Below are positions 12,601-26,500 of a DNA stretch of 43,792 nucleotides, piece after piece. Source of the stretch: Acephala macrosclerotiorum. Lineage: Eukaryota > Ascomycota > Leotiomycetes > Helotiales > Mollisiaceae. Each line of letters starts with the position of its first letter. Position 1 is the stretch's first letter. The notes beneath the pieces were generated by a model that did not search any database, was not told the DNA's origin, and saw only the letters and a program-made list of their open reading frames with translations. The stretch spans positions 1 to 43,792 of the forward strand of contig MU119573.1 of assembly GCA_014904845.1 (NCBI GenBank). Reading direction: 5' to 3'. The position numbers and the translations under genes were made by a program.

Positions 12601-12713
12601 GTCCTTCCATCTTTTTGCGGATAATTGAACTTTGCAAATAATGGCATGACATTGAAAAGTGATGTGACTTGATGAAGAATAAGAAGCTCATGGTCAGATC
12701 TTGGAAGACACGG

Positions 12714-12750
12714 CCGGGTAAAGACGTGAGTCACGTGTGCATTTACCCGG
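12714..12750. promoter_or_regulatory. Nested inverted repeat with AP-1/Gcn4-type and E-box-like sites
   Basis: Perfect 9 bp arms CCGGGTAAA (12714-12722) and TTTACCCGG (12742-12750) enclose a perfect 13 bp palindrome ACGTGAGTCACGT (12724-12736). The palindrome contains TGAGTCA, the bZIP (Gcn4/AP-1/Yap) core, and TCACGTG, an E-box-type core. It lies about 200-240 bp upstream of the aldo-keto reductase start, so it probably regulates that gene, although a role toward unannotated sequence to the right is possible. Confidence 0.5.
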
Positions 12751-14647
12751 AGGCTCAAATACCTATGGAATCGATACGCTACGGTACTAGAAGATATAGA
12801 AGGAATAAAAGGTTCTATCGAACCAAGTTTATGGTAGCAATGACCTCATTTGGTCTTTGAATTTGGACATGGACCTTTGATCAACATTGAGATAAAATGC
12901 AAGAACTTCATGATTGCAGAGATATCCTTGGAGACTGACGAGCAATCTCTGACTGCTAACTTTAGCTTTAGGAGAATTCGCGCTTTGCACTTCCCCTCCG
13001 ATAGCCTCTAAAGCCACCAAAATTAGCCGGCGTTGAACTCATGTGCAAGAGCAGGAGTGGCTTTCTCTGTGCTCCGTAAACGAGGGGTCGACTTGCGGAT
13101 AAATCCTCGAGCTTTCCCTCAGCTCGAGCTCCGGTGGGCAGCGTGGCAATCAACAGACTAAGCTTCGGTACGCGGCAACCTGAGACTGCAAACAAAGCGC
13201 CTGAAGAGTGTTCTTGGTGGCGTGTTGCAAACTGGAGTAGACTGCTGACGCGCTCCAATCATGTCCACCAGCTTTGCCAAACGATCGAATTGGCAAGAAC
13301 GAAAACAGCTGATGATCGGAGAATGCTCGCAGATCATTTGAGATCTTATCTCATGCCACCGATGTCATGGAAGGGATTTGTGGATTCGTAGAGCTGGAGG
13401 ATGAAGGCTCAGGGTAGAAGACTAGGTAGTGCTAGTCAGGACACTTTGCGTTCCTTCATCGATAATCACTTGAAAGTCCTTCGCAGATTCGATAGGCGTC
13501 AGATTTGGACTCTACGGCGGTTTTGAAGGTTAGTGAAGGTACTCGAAGTTGTTTTGAAGGAGAGCAAAAGAGGTACTTGCTGGAATCAATCTCTTTTGAA
13601 GTCTACCCTGGACCCTAGTTTTTTTCAGGCGCCGTTAATCTGCTCGGGGCTCGTTTCCACGTCGAAGATGTCCAGACAAATAGACAAGGCATTGTGGAGC
13701 GGGCGTCGTTATACGCTAGAAAGTAGTGCTTGATGATTGAGAACGCGATGATGTTGATGCTTGTAAATTCAGGCATTTTTAGCGTGTCTCGACTTTTCGT
13801 GTGCGGAACCTTTTTCCAACAACAAGCCTTCGAGTCAACATCAACACTTAGCGCATCAACATCTTCAACTCTACTAAGTCCAAGTGGACAAGAGGCATGC
13901 TTCCTGCTTTCGCGCGATATCTCCAAATGCTCGCATCCGAATCTAGTCCGCGGTCAAGATCTGCCCCAAACGTCCAAGGATTTGCAGGGCTGAAAGGCTC
14001 AACGCCAGAAGGTCGAACAATCTCAATGTCCCTGAAGTCAGCGGCAAGATGCGATGAGTCCTGTTCTATTCGTAAATGAAGATATTTGTATCAAGATGAC
14101 ATGCACCGCTGCGGTACTTTTCATGGGATGAAACCCTACTCCTTTCCATTCCCAATGCTTCATTTTCACCAGATGACAGTTATACTTTTCTGCTTTGCAT
14201 AGTTGAGCATTGGTTTCAAAATTTCCAATGTGCCTCATTTTGTTCCTCGTCTTCTGTCACAGGACTGAAAGGTGTCGTTTCTTAAGTTACCGCCTCTTCT
14301 GCTTTTCCATTGGCTTCCACTCAGACAGCCGCGTTTGACTCTTCGGCAGGACGCTGACTCATCCCTCCAGGCAATCCACTAGGGATGCAGTAATTCGTGA
14401 CTTAAGTAAAGTTTGCACCCTAGAATATTGTATAACTACCACTTTGTGACAGCTTGAGAAGTTGATAGAATTATTGATCTCGCCCCAAATAATATTTTCG
14501 TGCAAAAGAAGTTTCCAGTTATTGTGGGTATTGAGATATTCCCGATGTTCTTTGGTTGATGGGTCATGAATTACTGTACGCTTGGTGATCATATCCTCAG
14601 CCTCGATTCTCAAACCATCACCATCTCGACACATCGACAACGACTTG
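12751..14647. other. Gene-poor stretch of normal composition
   Basis: About 1.9 kb between the aldo-keto reductase promoter and the HD-hydrolase gene. Only short open frames occur on either strand (up to about 100 codons), none with a family resemblance I can recognise, and I could not join them into a convincing spliced gene. It could hold a decayed gene, a non-coding transcript, or long 5' regulatory sequence. Confidence 0.5.
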
Positions 14648-15322
14648 ATGGATCGTCAGGCCTCATCAATCGCGGAGGGCATCCGATCAGCCTTTGCAGA
14701 TCTGATCGCCTCCTTGAATGGCGACAATCAAACCATTGAGAAATGGACAGCCTTGCTCATCGCCGCATATACAGAACCACAGCGAAAGTACCACACTACC
14801 TCGCACATCCACTCCATGATACAATGCCTCTCGACTTCAGGCTCACAGCCCCATCCCATCGCCACCCAACTCTTCATATTTTTCCACGACATCGTCTACG
14901 ACCCCTAACGTCATGACAACGAACGGCAAAGTATTAGCGTCTTCGAGGACTTTGCCAACGAATTGAAGCTCCCCGAATACCTGCGCAACACGGTCTCTCG
15001 ATATATCAAAGCCACAATTTCTCACACGATTGATCCTGGGGATAAGGTTGACGAGGACTTGAAGCTCTGTCTTGACTTCGACCTCGAGGTCCTGGGACGA
15101 GAGGAAGCTGAGTACAGGATATATGCTTCTGAAATTAGAGAGGAGTACGCCCACTTTGGTGGGCGGGAATATGCCGAAGGGAGGGTCGCCGTCCTTGAGA
15201 AGTTCTTGAACAGGGAAAGGCTGTTCTTCACGGAGGAGTTTTATGAGAAGTTCGAAGAGTGTGCGAGACATAACCTACAGTCTGAAATTAAAGACCTTCA
15301 GGCAAAATTGAACCACCGGTAG
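14648..15322 (+). pseudogene. HD-superfamily metal-dependent hydrolase, broken by one in-frame TAA
   Basis: The frame runs from ATG 14648 to the stop ending at 15322 (about 224 residues, normal for this family of small predicted HD phosphohydrolases) but is interrupted by TAA at 14906-14908. The reading frame is the same on both sides, so this is a point change rather than a frameshift. Family marks: the N-terminal W..L...YTEPQRKYH pattern, metal-binding His in YHTTSHIHSM (about 49-54), and the HD dyad in FFHDIVYDP (about 80-81). After the stop comes RHDNERQS and a C-terminal helical part including YAHFGGREYAEGR. Removing the stop with an intron would need a 38 bp intron with a weak donor and would delete the conserved residues after HD, so I consider it a disabled or read-through gene. 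TAA could come from CAA by C-to-T in a CpA context, the RIP-preferred change. Confidence 0.75.
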
Positions 15323-15780
15323 CAGCCAATCGACTTGACGGGCCCTGACCTTGATACCCGCTGTATTCAGAAGGCTCCCCAGACGCCTCAACAAGTCCTG
15401 GACCAGTCACAATTGGCAGCCAGTCCCAAAACATTTGGTACTTTCAGCAAATCAGAATATGGGAGGTCTTCTTCAGAATATGGCAGTCAAGGATTATCTT
15501 TTCACCGCTTTACCACTGGGGTTATGTTTCCAACGTTTGAATAGGATGTTCCAGACGCCTGGGGCTTGTATAGTGCTGAGAGGTGGCGGCAGGAGATTGA
15601 TCACGTGGCAGTGACGGGCCAAGCAACCTCAATGTCTTCTGCCAAGTTGACCTCAATCTCGATTAGATAGTGTGGAATCGATGTGGTTAGTTACTCAAAA
15701 TACCTTGGGCTTTTCGCAACGAACAACGAATCAGAAAACCCTCTAGTCAGCACTAAGTCTTCGTCGGGTCAGCATCGTTT
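15323..15780. other. Right edge of gene island 1, no gene seen
   Basis: 3' flank of the HD-hydrolase gene. Two overlapping short open frames (15335-15614) resemble nothing known to me. GC content falls gradually toward the transposon boundary. Confidence 0.5.
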
Positions 15781-15818
15781 TATCCCCTCAACGACAGACT
15801 CGCTTGTGAATTTTAGCG
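15781..15818 (+). repeat. Left terminal inverted repeat of a DNA transposon (candidate)
   Basis: Reads TATCCCCTCAACGACAG, eight further bases, then GTGAATTTTAGCG. The right edge of the AT-rich block (29668-29699) reads, on the opposite strand, TATCCCCTCAGCGACGG, two bases, then the same GTGAATTTTAGCG. The only substitutions in the paired part are A/G. TA is the first dinucleotide at both ends, as expected for a TA target site of the Tc1-mariner/Fot/pogo group. A second inverted copy of the first ten bases (TGAGGGGATA) lies at 15855-15864, so a small MITE of 84 bp is an alternative reading. Confidence 0.6.
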
Positions 15819-15864
15819 CAAAAAAGTCTTGGCATCCCCTATTTTAGAGTCAAATGAGGGGATA

Positions 15865-17320
15865 AACTCCTATTGTAAGCTATAGAAATTATTAAAACAG
15901 GTGCCCTTTTTACAAAGGACTGTATTATATTCTCTACAATTATATACACTCATTTTTTTATATTTTAGCGCTTTTTTATTTTTTAAAATCTCTATAAAAG
16001 TTTTTCGTTTTATTTTTTTTTTTGTATATTATACAATTATTTTTTTTCCCTTTGTAAATAAGTTTATAAATTGCGAGTAAAATTTCATTTAAAAACTTTT
16101 TTAAAGAATAAACAAAGTTTTTTTTTTTTTTTATTCGAGTAAATTTATTTATATCAAAATATTAAAAAATAATAATTTTTTTAAATATTTTATAGTTTAT
16201 ATATTTTTTTTTTTTGGTATAAAAAAATAATAAAACAATAAATAGAAATTCATTAAAATTATTTCTAGTAATTAAATAATTAAAAAATAGTATTTACTTT
16301 TTCTATAAATCTTTTGAAATATATATTTTACTTTGAGTTGATTTCTTTGATTAATAGTATTTATTTAATAATTGTATTTATTATTAAAAATAAAAATGTT
16401 TAATATAATTATAAAATTGTTTTTAAAAAATGCTTTTATTGTTTTGATTAATATTAATATCTCTAAAAAGCGTTTTTTTTATTTTTTTATTAAATTAAAT
16501 TTTTTTATAATTGTAATTATAAACAAAATTAAAATATTATTTTTTTATATTATAAATTGTATTTTTTCATTTTTTGAAAATTTATAAAAAAAAGTACTTT
16601 ATGAAATTTTATTTTTTTTAGTATTTTTTGTTTTTATTTTTATAAATTTAATCAAAATATTTAATTTAATTATATACGTACTAGTGTATTTATATTTTCT
16701 TTTTTTTATAAATCTCAAAAGTTTAATATTAATAAACAAATTATTAAAATAAAAAATGTATTTTTTAATCAATTTTATTATTACAATTAAAAAATTGTTA
16801 GTATTAAATACTTTAAATTGATTCATTTTATAAAAATTTAATAAATTTCGTTTTTTTTTATTTTTAATCGTGTTTTTACAGTAGAATATTTAATTAAAAA
16901 AGTAATTTTTTAATATTATTATTTAGATTTTATAATTTTTATTAATAGCTTTTTTTAAAATAATTAGAATATTAAAAAACTTTTTTTTAAATAAGTATAT
17001 AATTTTGTTAATTGTAAAATTTTTATCGAGTATTTAAAATTTTAAATTAATTTTTAAAAATTGGAAATTTAAAAGTTCAAATTATTATATTATTAGTATT
17101 ATATCAAATATTAGAATTTATTATTTACTTTTTTAAAAACAGTTTTAAAATTTGTTTTAAAGTCTATAATTACTAATTACATTTCAATATAAATAGTTTT
17201 ATATTTTTTTTTTAATATAATTTTTTTTAATAAATAATTTGATTAATTATTAGTTTTTTATAATTAGTAGTTTTTTATATAAAATGATTTATAGATTTTT
17301 ATATAAATTTTTATATTTAT
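15865..17320. other. AT-rich, RIP-degraded sequence left of the LTR element
   Basis: No credible gene. Two low-complexity open frames (16372-16587, 16599-16826) encode only Ile/Lys/Phe/Asn-rich strings, as expected by chance in AT-rich DNA. It may be the left part of the inverted-repeat transposon. Confidence 0.7.
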
Positions 17321-17579
17321 TATAAAAAAGTAATAAAATACAAAGTAAAAAAGTTCAATTGCAAATTAATTCGTTTTAATTAGTAGATTAAATTTATTTA
17401 AAGTAATTCGTAATTCGTAAATCAATTAATTAATTAATCAAAATAGAAATAGAAAGAATTGTTAATTAGTTTATAGCAAATAAAAACTCTTTATGTATTA
17501 AAAAATACGTAATTAGTATTATTTTCGAAATTAATTATTTATAAAGATTTTTGAAAAAAAAGTATATAATTTTACTATA
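17321..17579 (-). repeat. LTR copy B (259 bp)
   Basis: Inverse of copy A. Its reverse complement starts TATAGTAAAATTATATAC and ends TATTTTATTACTTTTTTATA. The 5 bp outside (TTTAT) are not identical to those outside copy C (TTATA), so the target duplication is not proven. Confidence 0.8.
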
Positions 17580-20500
17580 ATCGTTTTTTTATATAACGAA
17601 TTCGTTTCGAGTCTCGAAAAAAAAAGTTAAAAAAAGAAAAAAAATTTATTTTAAACAAAAAATTCAAAGTTCGAAATTTTTCAAATTATTATCGTTTTTT
17701 TTTAAGAATTTAATAATTTTTTTAATATTTTTATTAGTATTAAATTTCTTTGTAATTTTTTTTTTTTCTTTTTAAAATTTAATAAAAAAAAAAAAAATAA
17801 ACGAATTTTAAATTTAAATTTATTGTTAAAAATAATTAGATATTTTTGATTATTTTTTATAAGTATTATTAATTTTTTAATTTCGTATTTAAAAAAGAAT
17901 TTATTACTAAAAAATTTTTTTATTTTTTTTATTTTAAAATATCGAAAAATTAGTTTGATTTGAATTATAATTTGTTTTTGTTAATAAGTATATAAATATT
18001 TATTATTAAACGAGTTTTAGTAGTTTAATTATTAGAAAATCTTATATTGAATAATAAAATTATTTAAAAGTTTCGTACAATAAATTATATTGAAAATTGA
18101 TATCGATTTTTTTAAATTAAATATTATCGAGAAAAAATTCGTCGTTAGAAAGTTCTTGAAATCGATTTTTGAAAAGAGTTCGAAGTTTGTTATAAATTTC
18201 TTTGAATTTCTCGTAAGTAGTATCGTCGATAATTTTTCTACTAGTATTAATAGATATTAAATTTACGAGAAGTGAAATAAGAAGACTAGAATTTTTGAAA
18301 TTTTCGATGTATTTTCAATTGATAAAAGTTTTTATTTTATAGACGTACAATTTCAATTTTTGAGATTCTTTTTTTATAATATTTAATTGAATTTATTTTA
18401 AGAGATTTTTAATTAAAGTTCGATTTTTAGTACTAAAAAAAAGATTTATTTAAATGGTTTTTTTAGAGAATTGAGATAATTAATTTATCGTTTTTTTATA
18501 ATCGTTAAATCGCGAATAAATTATTTGAAATTTATTAAAAAAAAAAAATTTAATATATAATAAATTTAAATTTTAAAATATATTTATTTTTTTTTCGTAA
18601 AAAAATTGATTAATTTTATTGTTTTAATAAAATTTAATAAATTAAAAAAAAGTAATAAAATAAAAAAAATAGTCTTTAAAAAGTCGATAAAATAATAATT
18701 ACAATTTGAAATTCGTTTACAAAAATTAAACGATAAAAAGAAAGTACGTATTGTATAAAAAAAAAAATTTATTAAAAAAAATTTATTAATAATAGAATTT
18801 CAATATATTAATTTTTTTGAGAAAAAGTAATAAAATATATTTTTTTTTTGTTTATTTGAAAAAATTTTACAAAGTAAAAATTATTGCAATTTTTAAATTA
18901 ATAAATAATTTAATCGAGAAAATAAAAATAAAAACAATAAAAATTCGCGAAAATTAAAATCGATTTTTTGTTAATATTTTTTGTTTATATTGAAAAATAG
19001 TAAAAATATTTATAAATTAAAAACGAATATTAAAATAAATTTAAATAAATTGAAAATTTTTTTTTTTAATATATAATTTATAAATTTTGAATAATCGTAT
19101 TTTTATAATTTCAATTTATTTTTCGTTGTTTTTAAAGTATAAATCGAGATTTTCGTAGAGCGTTATATAATAAATTCGATAAAATTGTTTAGTGAATAAA
19201 TATTTGTAAATATTGTAAACAATACTTAGAATTTTAATGCGATTAATAAAATTTAAAGTATTAAAAAAAACAACGTTTGATTTTTAAATATCGTTTATAT
19301 TATACGTGTAATTAATTATTAAATATATATTATTTGATCGAAATTCGTAAATTGATTAAAATAAAATAGTATTAAATTGTAATAAAATAATAATAGTTTT
19401 ATATTTTTTTAGTGTAAATATAAATATATTGTAGTATTTTTTATTATCAATAGTAAATCTTTTGAGTTTAATTAATATGAAAATTGAAATAAAAAAAAAC
19501 GAATCGAAAAATTTAAAAAATTTGAGAAATTTAAGAAATTTGAGAAAATAAAAAATTTTGTACGAAAAAATTAATAATAATAATATTATTATTATTGTTA
19601 TTATTATTGTCATTATTATTATTAATTAATAGAATTAATTAAAAAAATAAAATATTAACGTTAATAATTTCTTAAGATTTAATACTTTAAATATTTATAT
19701 TATTAATAGTAACGATTAATTATTTTTTAGATTTATTTGCAAAAATTAAAAAAAGTTTTTTAGTATATTTTTTAATTATTAAAAATTTACAAAAATAAAA
19801 AATAAAATACAATTTTTTCAAATTTATTTTATTCAAATTTGTAATTATTAAATTATTATTCGCATTTTTTAAATATATTAATATTTTTTTGTAATTAATA
19901 AATCGAAAAAATATTTTTATAAATAATATATTATAAATTTTATTTTTTTTAATAATAATTATATTAATAATTTTAATAATTTCACGAAATATAAAACGTT
20001 TTATATAAAATATTTATTTGAATTTTTAGTATATATATTTATCGTAAAATCTATTAATAAAACTTTCAATAAATTATTAAAATATTTGAATTTAAAAAAA
20101 AAAATTTTAATTGTAATATTTAAATATATTATTAAAAGTTTTAATCAAATTAAATCGAATTTATTAAAACGCGATACGCGATTTTTCAATTTTGTTTATT
20201 TTAAAAAAAAAAAATTTATTTAAAATTGTATATTATTTTAAAAAATTTTTAAAAAATTTTAAAATAATATTATTTTCAATTTTTTTTTTATTTAATTAAA
20301 ACTTTTTTTATTATATTTTTAATTTTTATAAATTTATTATTAATATTACTAATTGTAATTGTTTTTTTTTTAAATAATAATCTATTAATAATTTTTTATA
20401 AATTATTGAGATTATATTATACGATTTGTATAAACGTATTATAATTATTTTTATTTTGTTTTTTGTACGCGAAATTTGTATTTTCGAAGTTTAATAAAGT

Positions 20501-23500
20501 ATTTTTTTAAAATATAATAATAATATCGTAAAAATTTCGAGAATAAAAATAATATAATAAATTGATCGAATTTTAAAAATAAAAAACGTATAAATTTGAA
20601 AAAAAAAAATTTATTAATAAAATCGAAAAAAATTACAAGTTTTTATATTTATAAAAAAATTATATAAAAAAAGCAAATAAATATTTTTGTATTTTAAATA
20701 ATTGAAAATTGTAAAATTTATTTATTTTTATGAAAAATTTTAAATAAATAGTTTTATATTGATTTTTTATAAAACGTATTAAATAAATCTTAAAAAAAAA
20801 AAATAGAAAAAAGTAAATATTTATAAATTGTTTTTATAAAAGAAATATATATAAATTTTTGAAAAAAATCGTTGTAAAATATTTAAATAAATAAAATATA
20901 TTCGATTAATAAAATTGTTTGTATACAAAGTAATACAAATTAAAATTTTAAAGAAATAAAAAGAAAAATAAATAATATTAAAAAAGAATTGTAATTAAAA
21001 ATTTTTGAAAAAAAAAAAAAAAAAATTGAAAATTTTTTTTTTATAAATTATAATAAATATTGTATTAATAAACGTTTATATAATTTGAATATAATTAAAT
21101 ATAATTGAAATATATTCAAATATATTGAAATATATTTGAAAATATTTAAATATATTAAAAAATATTTTTTGTAAATTTTAAAAATTAAATTTTTTTAAAA
21201 TTTTTTAAAAAAAAAAAATAATATAATTTCATTTTTTTATATAATAAAATTATTTCGATTATAATAAAAAAAAAGTGAAATTTTCAAAGCGTAAATAGAA
21301 TTTATTAAAATAAATAAAAATATTTTAAAAAAAATCGATAAAAAAATGAAATTTTTTCGATTAAAAAATTATTATTATTTCGAAATTTAACGAATTTTTT
21401 TTATTTATTTAATTTTTAAAAAATTGTATATATTTGTTTTTCTCGATTTTATTGAATTCAAAAATACGAATTACAATTTCAGTTTTTTTTTCAATTTTTT
21501 AAATACTTTATTTATTACGAAATTCTTTAATTGTTTTTTTTTTTATATTTGCATTTTTATTATTATTAAAATCAATAGATTTAATAATATTCTCATTTTT
21601 ATTATTATTTAAAAAATTTTAGTATTTATTTTTTTTGATAAATTTTTTTAAACGATTTTCAATATATAATTTTCGAATTATTATTTCGTTTATTTTTTCG
21701 AGCAAATAAATTTTTTTTAATTAATTTATTTAATAAACTCGATATAAATCCAATTATTTGTATAATAATTTAATATTTTTAAATATATTTTAATTAATAA
21801 ATTTAATATTATATATTAAAACGAAATTTTTTTTTCGAATTGATTTTTTTTGTATTTAATAATAAGTATCGAAATATATTTAATTTTATTTACGATTGTA
21901 TTTTTTTTTTAATTTCGATTTTTTTATATTCTCGTTTCGCATTTTAATTTATTTAGTTTTTAATTCAAGAAATTTCGCTCGATTATATACTTCGTTTTAA
22001 TCGAAAATTCTTTAAATAAAAAATCGAATTTTAATAAATAAAACAATTTTTTTACTATAAATTATATAGAATAACGTATATTTAATTAATCTATAAATAA
22101 TTATTCGATTTGCAAAAAAAACAATTAATAAATATTTTAATCAATTTTTTTTACTTTTTTTCGTCAAAATAATTAATATAATAATAATAAATTAATATTC
22201 TCGTTTAATTATTTCGTTTGTTTTTAAATTGTATACGAAAATAATAATTCGTTTAATTTCGAATTTATTTAATTTTTTAATAATAATTCTTTTGAATTCG
22301 AGTTTTTCGTTTAATTTTATATAATCAAAAATACTATATTTACAAATAATATTATTATAAATAAATTTAATAATTTTTTTAAAAATCGAATTTTTTATTA
22401 GTTTAATTTTAATTTAATCGAAAAAATTATTTCGTATTACAATCAAACTATTGAATATTTTATATTGCGAGAATTTAATTATATTTATTTCAATGTAATA
22501 AAATAATAAAACTATTTTCTAGAAATATAGAGTTTTTTCGTGTCTTTTTTTGCTTTTGTATTAACAATCGTTATAGTTTACTATAAAATCTCGAACGTTT
22601 TTATAATACTTTTTCTAATAATATCGATTAATTATTCGATAATAAATATTTTTTTTTTTAATATATTTGAATTTATTATATAGTTTAATTATAATTATTA
22701 TATACTGTTTTAAATCGTTTAAAATAAATCGAAATAAATAAAATTTAATAAAATTTTTTTATAGTATTTTATTTCGAATATTATAATTAATAAATTCTCG
22801 AATTAATTTGTAGAATTTTATTCTCAAAAACTATTTTAATTGTTTTAAAATTATTAAATATCAAACAATATTTTGAAAATAATTCGAATAATTATTATCA
22901 AAAAAAAAATAATATTATTATTATTATTATTATTTAATAGTTTATTAATCTCAAAAAAAGCGATTAATACGACGTATACGAAAAATGTAATCGATATTGA
23001 AAATTGAAAATTAAAAATATCGAATTTAAAAAAATTCTTTTAAATTTAATTTAATAATTCAAATAAATATTTTTATTTTACGTATTTACTTTCAATTATA
23101 AACAATTTATTTTCAATTTTTCGATTAATTTTGCGTTTTTTAATCGAGATTAAAATTATTTTAATACAATCAAATTCGATTACAATAAATTTATCGATAT
23201 TTGTTTTTTTCTTTGAATTATCGTTTTCTATTTACAGTTTTCTAAATAATCCGTTTATAATAATATAAGTACTTTTTTTAATATATTTGATTTCAAAATC
23301 GAATAATCGTATTTAAACGAATCAACGAATAATCAAAATACTAAAAAAATTTATTATTACTCGATTTAATTAAACGATAAACGTATTAACGTTCGTTTCA
23401 AAAATAAAATAAATACTATATAATTAAAATCGTAATTTGCAAAAACACTTTAAAATTTCTCGATATTTTCTTTTTATCGTATTATAGTTTCACTTAATAA

Positions 23501-26500
23501 TATTTTAAAATTTTGATTTATATCGAATTATTTGTTTTCGTTTTTTATTATTATATTAATTAAATATCTCTTTATATTTTTATTAATTAATATCGATATT
23601 TAAAATAATCATTTTTTATTTATTAGTAAAATCGTAATAAATTTTGTAAAATATTAAAATCGTTATAAATTTATTTTATAAAAATATTATAACGATTTTT
23701 TATTCTTTTTTTTATTCGAAAAATTCGTTTTTTTTAATCAATTAATATAACGATTCGATAATAATATTAAAATATTGAATTTATATTTTATAATAAATAC
23801 AAATTTTAATAAAAATTTTAATTTTAAAAATATTATTATATTTAATTCATTTTAAAATTTTAATAATTTTTATATTTTCAAAAAAATGTTTTTTAGAATT
23901 ATAAATAAAATCAATAATAATTATTTTATTTTAATAAAATTGTAATTTGAATTTTATATAAATTTAAATTTTTTTAATTTAATTTAATATTTTATTTAAA
24001 TTTTAAATATATTTAAAAACGAATTAACGAATTTTTAAAAATATTAATTTATTATTATAATTCGTATAAAATTCTTTGATTTTTACGTTATTTAAAAATA
24101 GTATTACAATTTTAAAAAATACGTTTTTTAAATTGTTATAATAATTCGAACGAATTAAATTATAAAATTAATTACTTTTTAAAATAATATTATTATTCGT
24201 AGAAATTTTAATAAAATTATAAAAATAATTATATTTTTATTTCAAATATTTAATGTAAATTAATCGTATTTAGAAAAAAAATTTATTAAAAAAACGTAAA
24301 AATATTTAATAAATTTTTTAGAAAATTTATTTACAAAAAAAAATATATTAGCGTTTTTTAAAGTAATCGAATTCATTTTTATAATCGCGTTAATTAATCG
24401 ATAAATTTTAATAGTTTTTTTTGCAATTAGAAATTATAAATTTCAATAAAAACTATTATTTTTTTCGAATATTTTATAATCGAATTATTTTTAAAATATT
24501 TTTATTATAATCGAAAACAAAATTTTAAAATAATAAAAATTCTTTTTTTATTATATTATATATTAAATTGTTTTAATATAAACAAACGAATTAATATTTT
24601 TATAAATTTTAAAAAAATTTTATCAATTAAATATTATTGTTTTTTTACGATTAAATATTATTTTATCGAATATTTTTTTTTCAAATTCTTATAATCAATT
24701 TTCAACAAATAAAAATATTAATTATTTAAAAATAAATTGTAATTTTTTTAATATTAAAACAATTCGCGATAATAAATATTTTGTATATTTTTTAATGTAT
24801 TTTCAAAATATTTTTCGCGCTTTAAATCGTTCGAATTAATTTTTTCATTTTTTAAAAACTTTTTCAATTTTATCGATTAAATCGATAAATTATACTTTTT
24901 TAAATTTGAATTTATATATTGTATTAACGTTTATATTAAATAGTTTTAAATTAAAATTATTTTTTTTATTCGAGTTTTTTTTTTCGTTTTTATACTCGAA
25001 AATTTTTCGATTTCATTTTTTTTTAATAAAATAAAATAATTAATATTTTATATCGTTTTTCAAATATTCTCTTTTAATGTTTACGTTTAAAAATAATAAT
25101 ATTATTATAAAAAAATATTTTTTCGTTTTTTTATTGAAAATTTTTTTATTTAAAATTTTATTTAATTTTTTTTTATTAAAAAAAAAACGTTTTATAAAAA
25201 ATCGAAAAAAATAATTTTATTTTTTATATTATTTTATTTGTGTTTTCTTTTAAATTAATAATATTTATTTTAATTGTATTTGTTTTATATAAAATAATAT
25301 TAAAAATATTTAATAAAAAATAAAAAATAAAAAGAAATTCGTTAGAATATAAAAATTGTTTACAAATTTTAATATTATATTATTTTTTAATAATATTAAT
25401 ATTTAATTTTTTGTATTATATTCTTTTTTTAATGTTTTTTTTAACTCGAGAATATATATAAATATAGCGATTTTTAGTGATTTAATGCAAATAAATTTTC
25501 AAGAAAAAAACAATTATAATTATACAAATAAAATTGAAATCTTTGAAATTTTAAAATATATTATTTTACGAATTATTATTTTTATATTTAATTTACATTT
25601 TTATTATAATAATAAATAATTGTTTTAAAAAAAAAGATTTTTATATTATTTATAAAAAAAAAAAGATTTTATATTCGATTTCGTATTTAATTTTTATTTT
25701 TATAATTATTATTTCAATAAATTCGAAATTTTATTCAATAATAATAAATAATTAAAAATTTTTAACGTTTATAATAATACTATTAAAATCTTGAATTATA
25801 TATATAGAAATAATGTAATATTTCGTTTTAATATTTAGTATTTCATATTTTTCGCTCGAATTAATTAATTTAAATAAATTAAAATGTAATTTAAAAATAA
25901 TAATAATATATTTTTTTTTAATTAATAATAAAACATCGATTTTTACGAAATTAATTTTAAATATTATAAAATTTTTAATAATAAAAGCAAATTAATTCGT
26001 TTTTTTAAATATTTTATAAAAATTCTAAAAAAATTGTTTTATAGAATTAACGATTTTTAGTATTTTTTTTATTATAATAATTTTAATATTTATTAAAATC
26101 AAATAATAAATATTGTTTTTTTATTATTAATTAGTAATTATTATAATAAAATTTAATATTTTTAAAATATTAATAATTATTTTTTTTTTTTTTTAAATTT
26201 TTAAAAATAATATTATATTTTTAAAAAATTTTTATAATAAAATTTTATTAATAGAATTATTATTTTTAATATCGAATTATTATTTTAAAATTTTATTTCT
26301 CGATTAATTTATATTTATTTTTTTTCGTTTTTCGTTTTAAGCACTTTATAAAATTTGTTATTGTAATTCGATCTTTGAATACTTTTTTTCTATTTTTGCT
26401 TTTTATTGAAAAAAATTTTGTGCATTTTAAATTTTGTTTTTCGATTTATTTATTATTACTATATTTATCGTTACTATATTTATTAGTAATTTTTTATAGA

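Noticed and set aside
12968..14238. Several 60-100 codon frames on both strands in the gene-poor stretch
   Set aside because: No start context, splice pattern or family marks that allow a gene model; left as unassigned sequence.
14867..14945. A short intron that would remove the TAA of the HD-hydrolase gene (CTAAC could act as its branch site)
   Set aside because: It would be only 38 bp with a poor GTCTAC donor and would delete conserved residues right after the HD motif.
16372..16826. Open frames of 71 and 75 codons in the AT-rich block
   Set aside because: Only Ile, Lys, Phe, Asn and Leu in low-complexity order; expected by chance when stop-poor AT sequence is read, no ATG context or family pattern.
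19356..21612. Open frames of 85 and 62 codons in the retroelement interior
   Set aside because: Low-complexity translation of RIP-degraded DNA; no match to gag or pol motifs.
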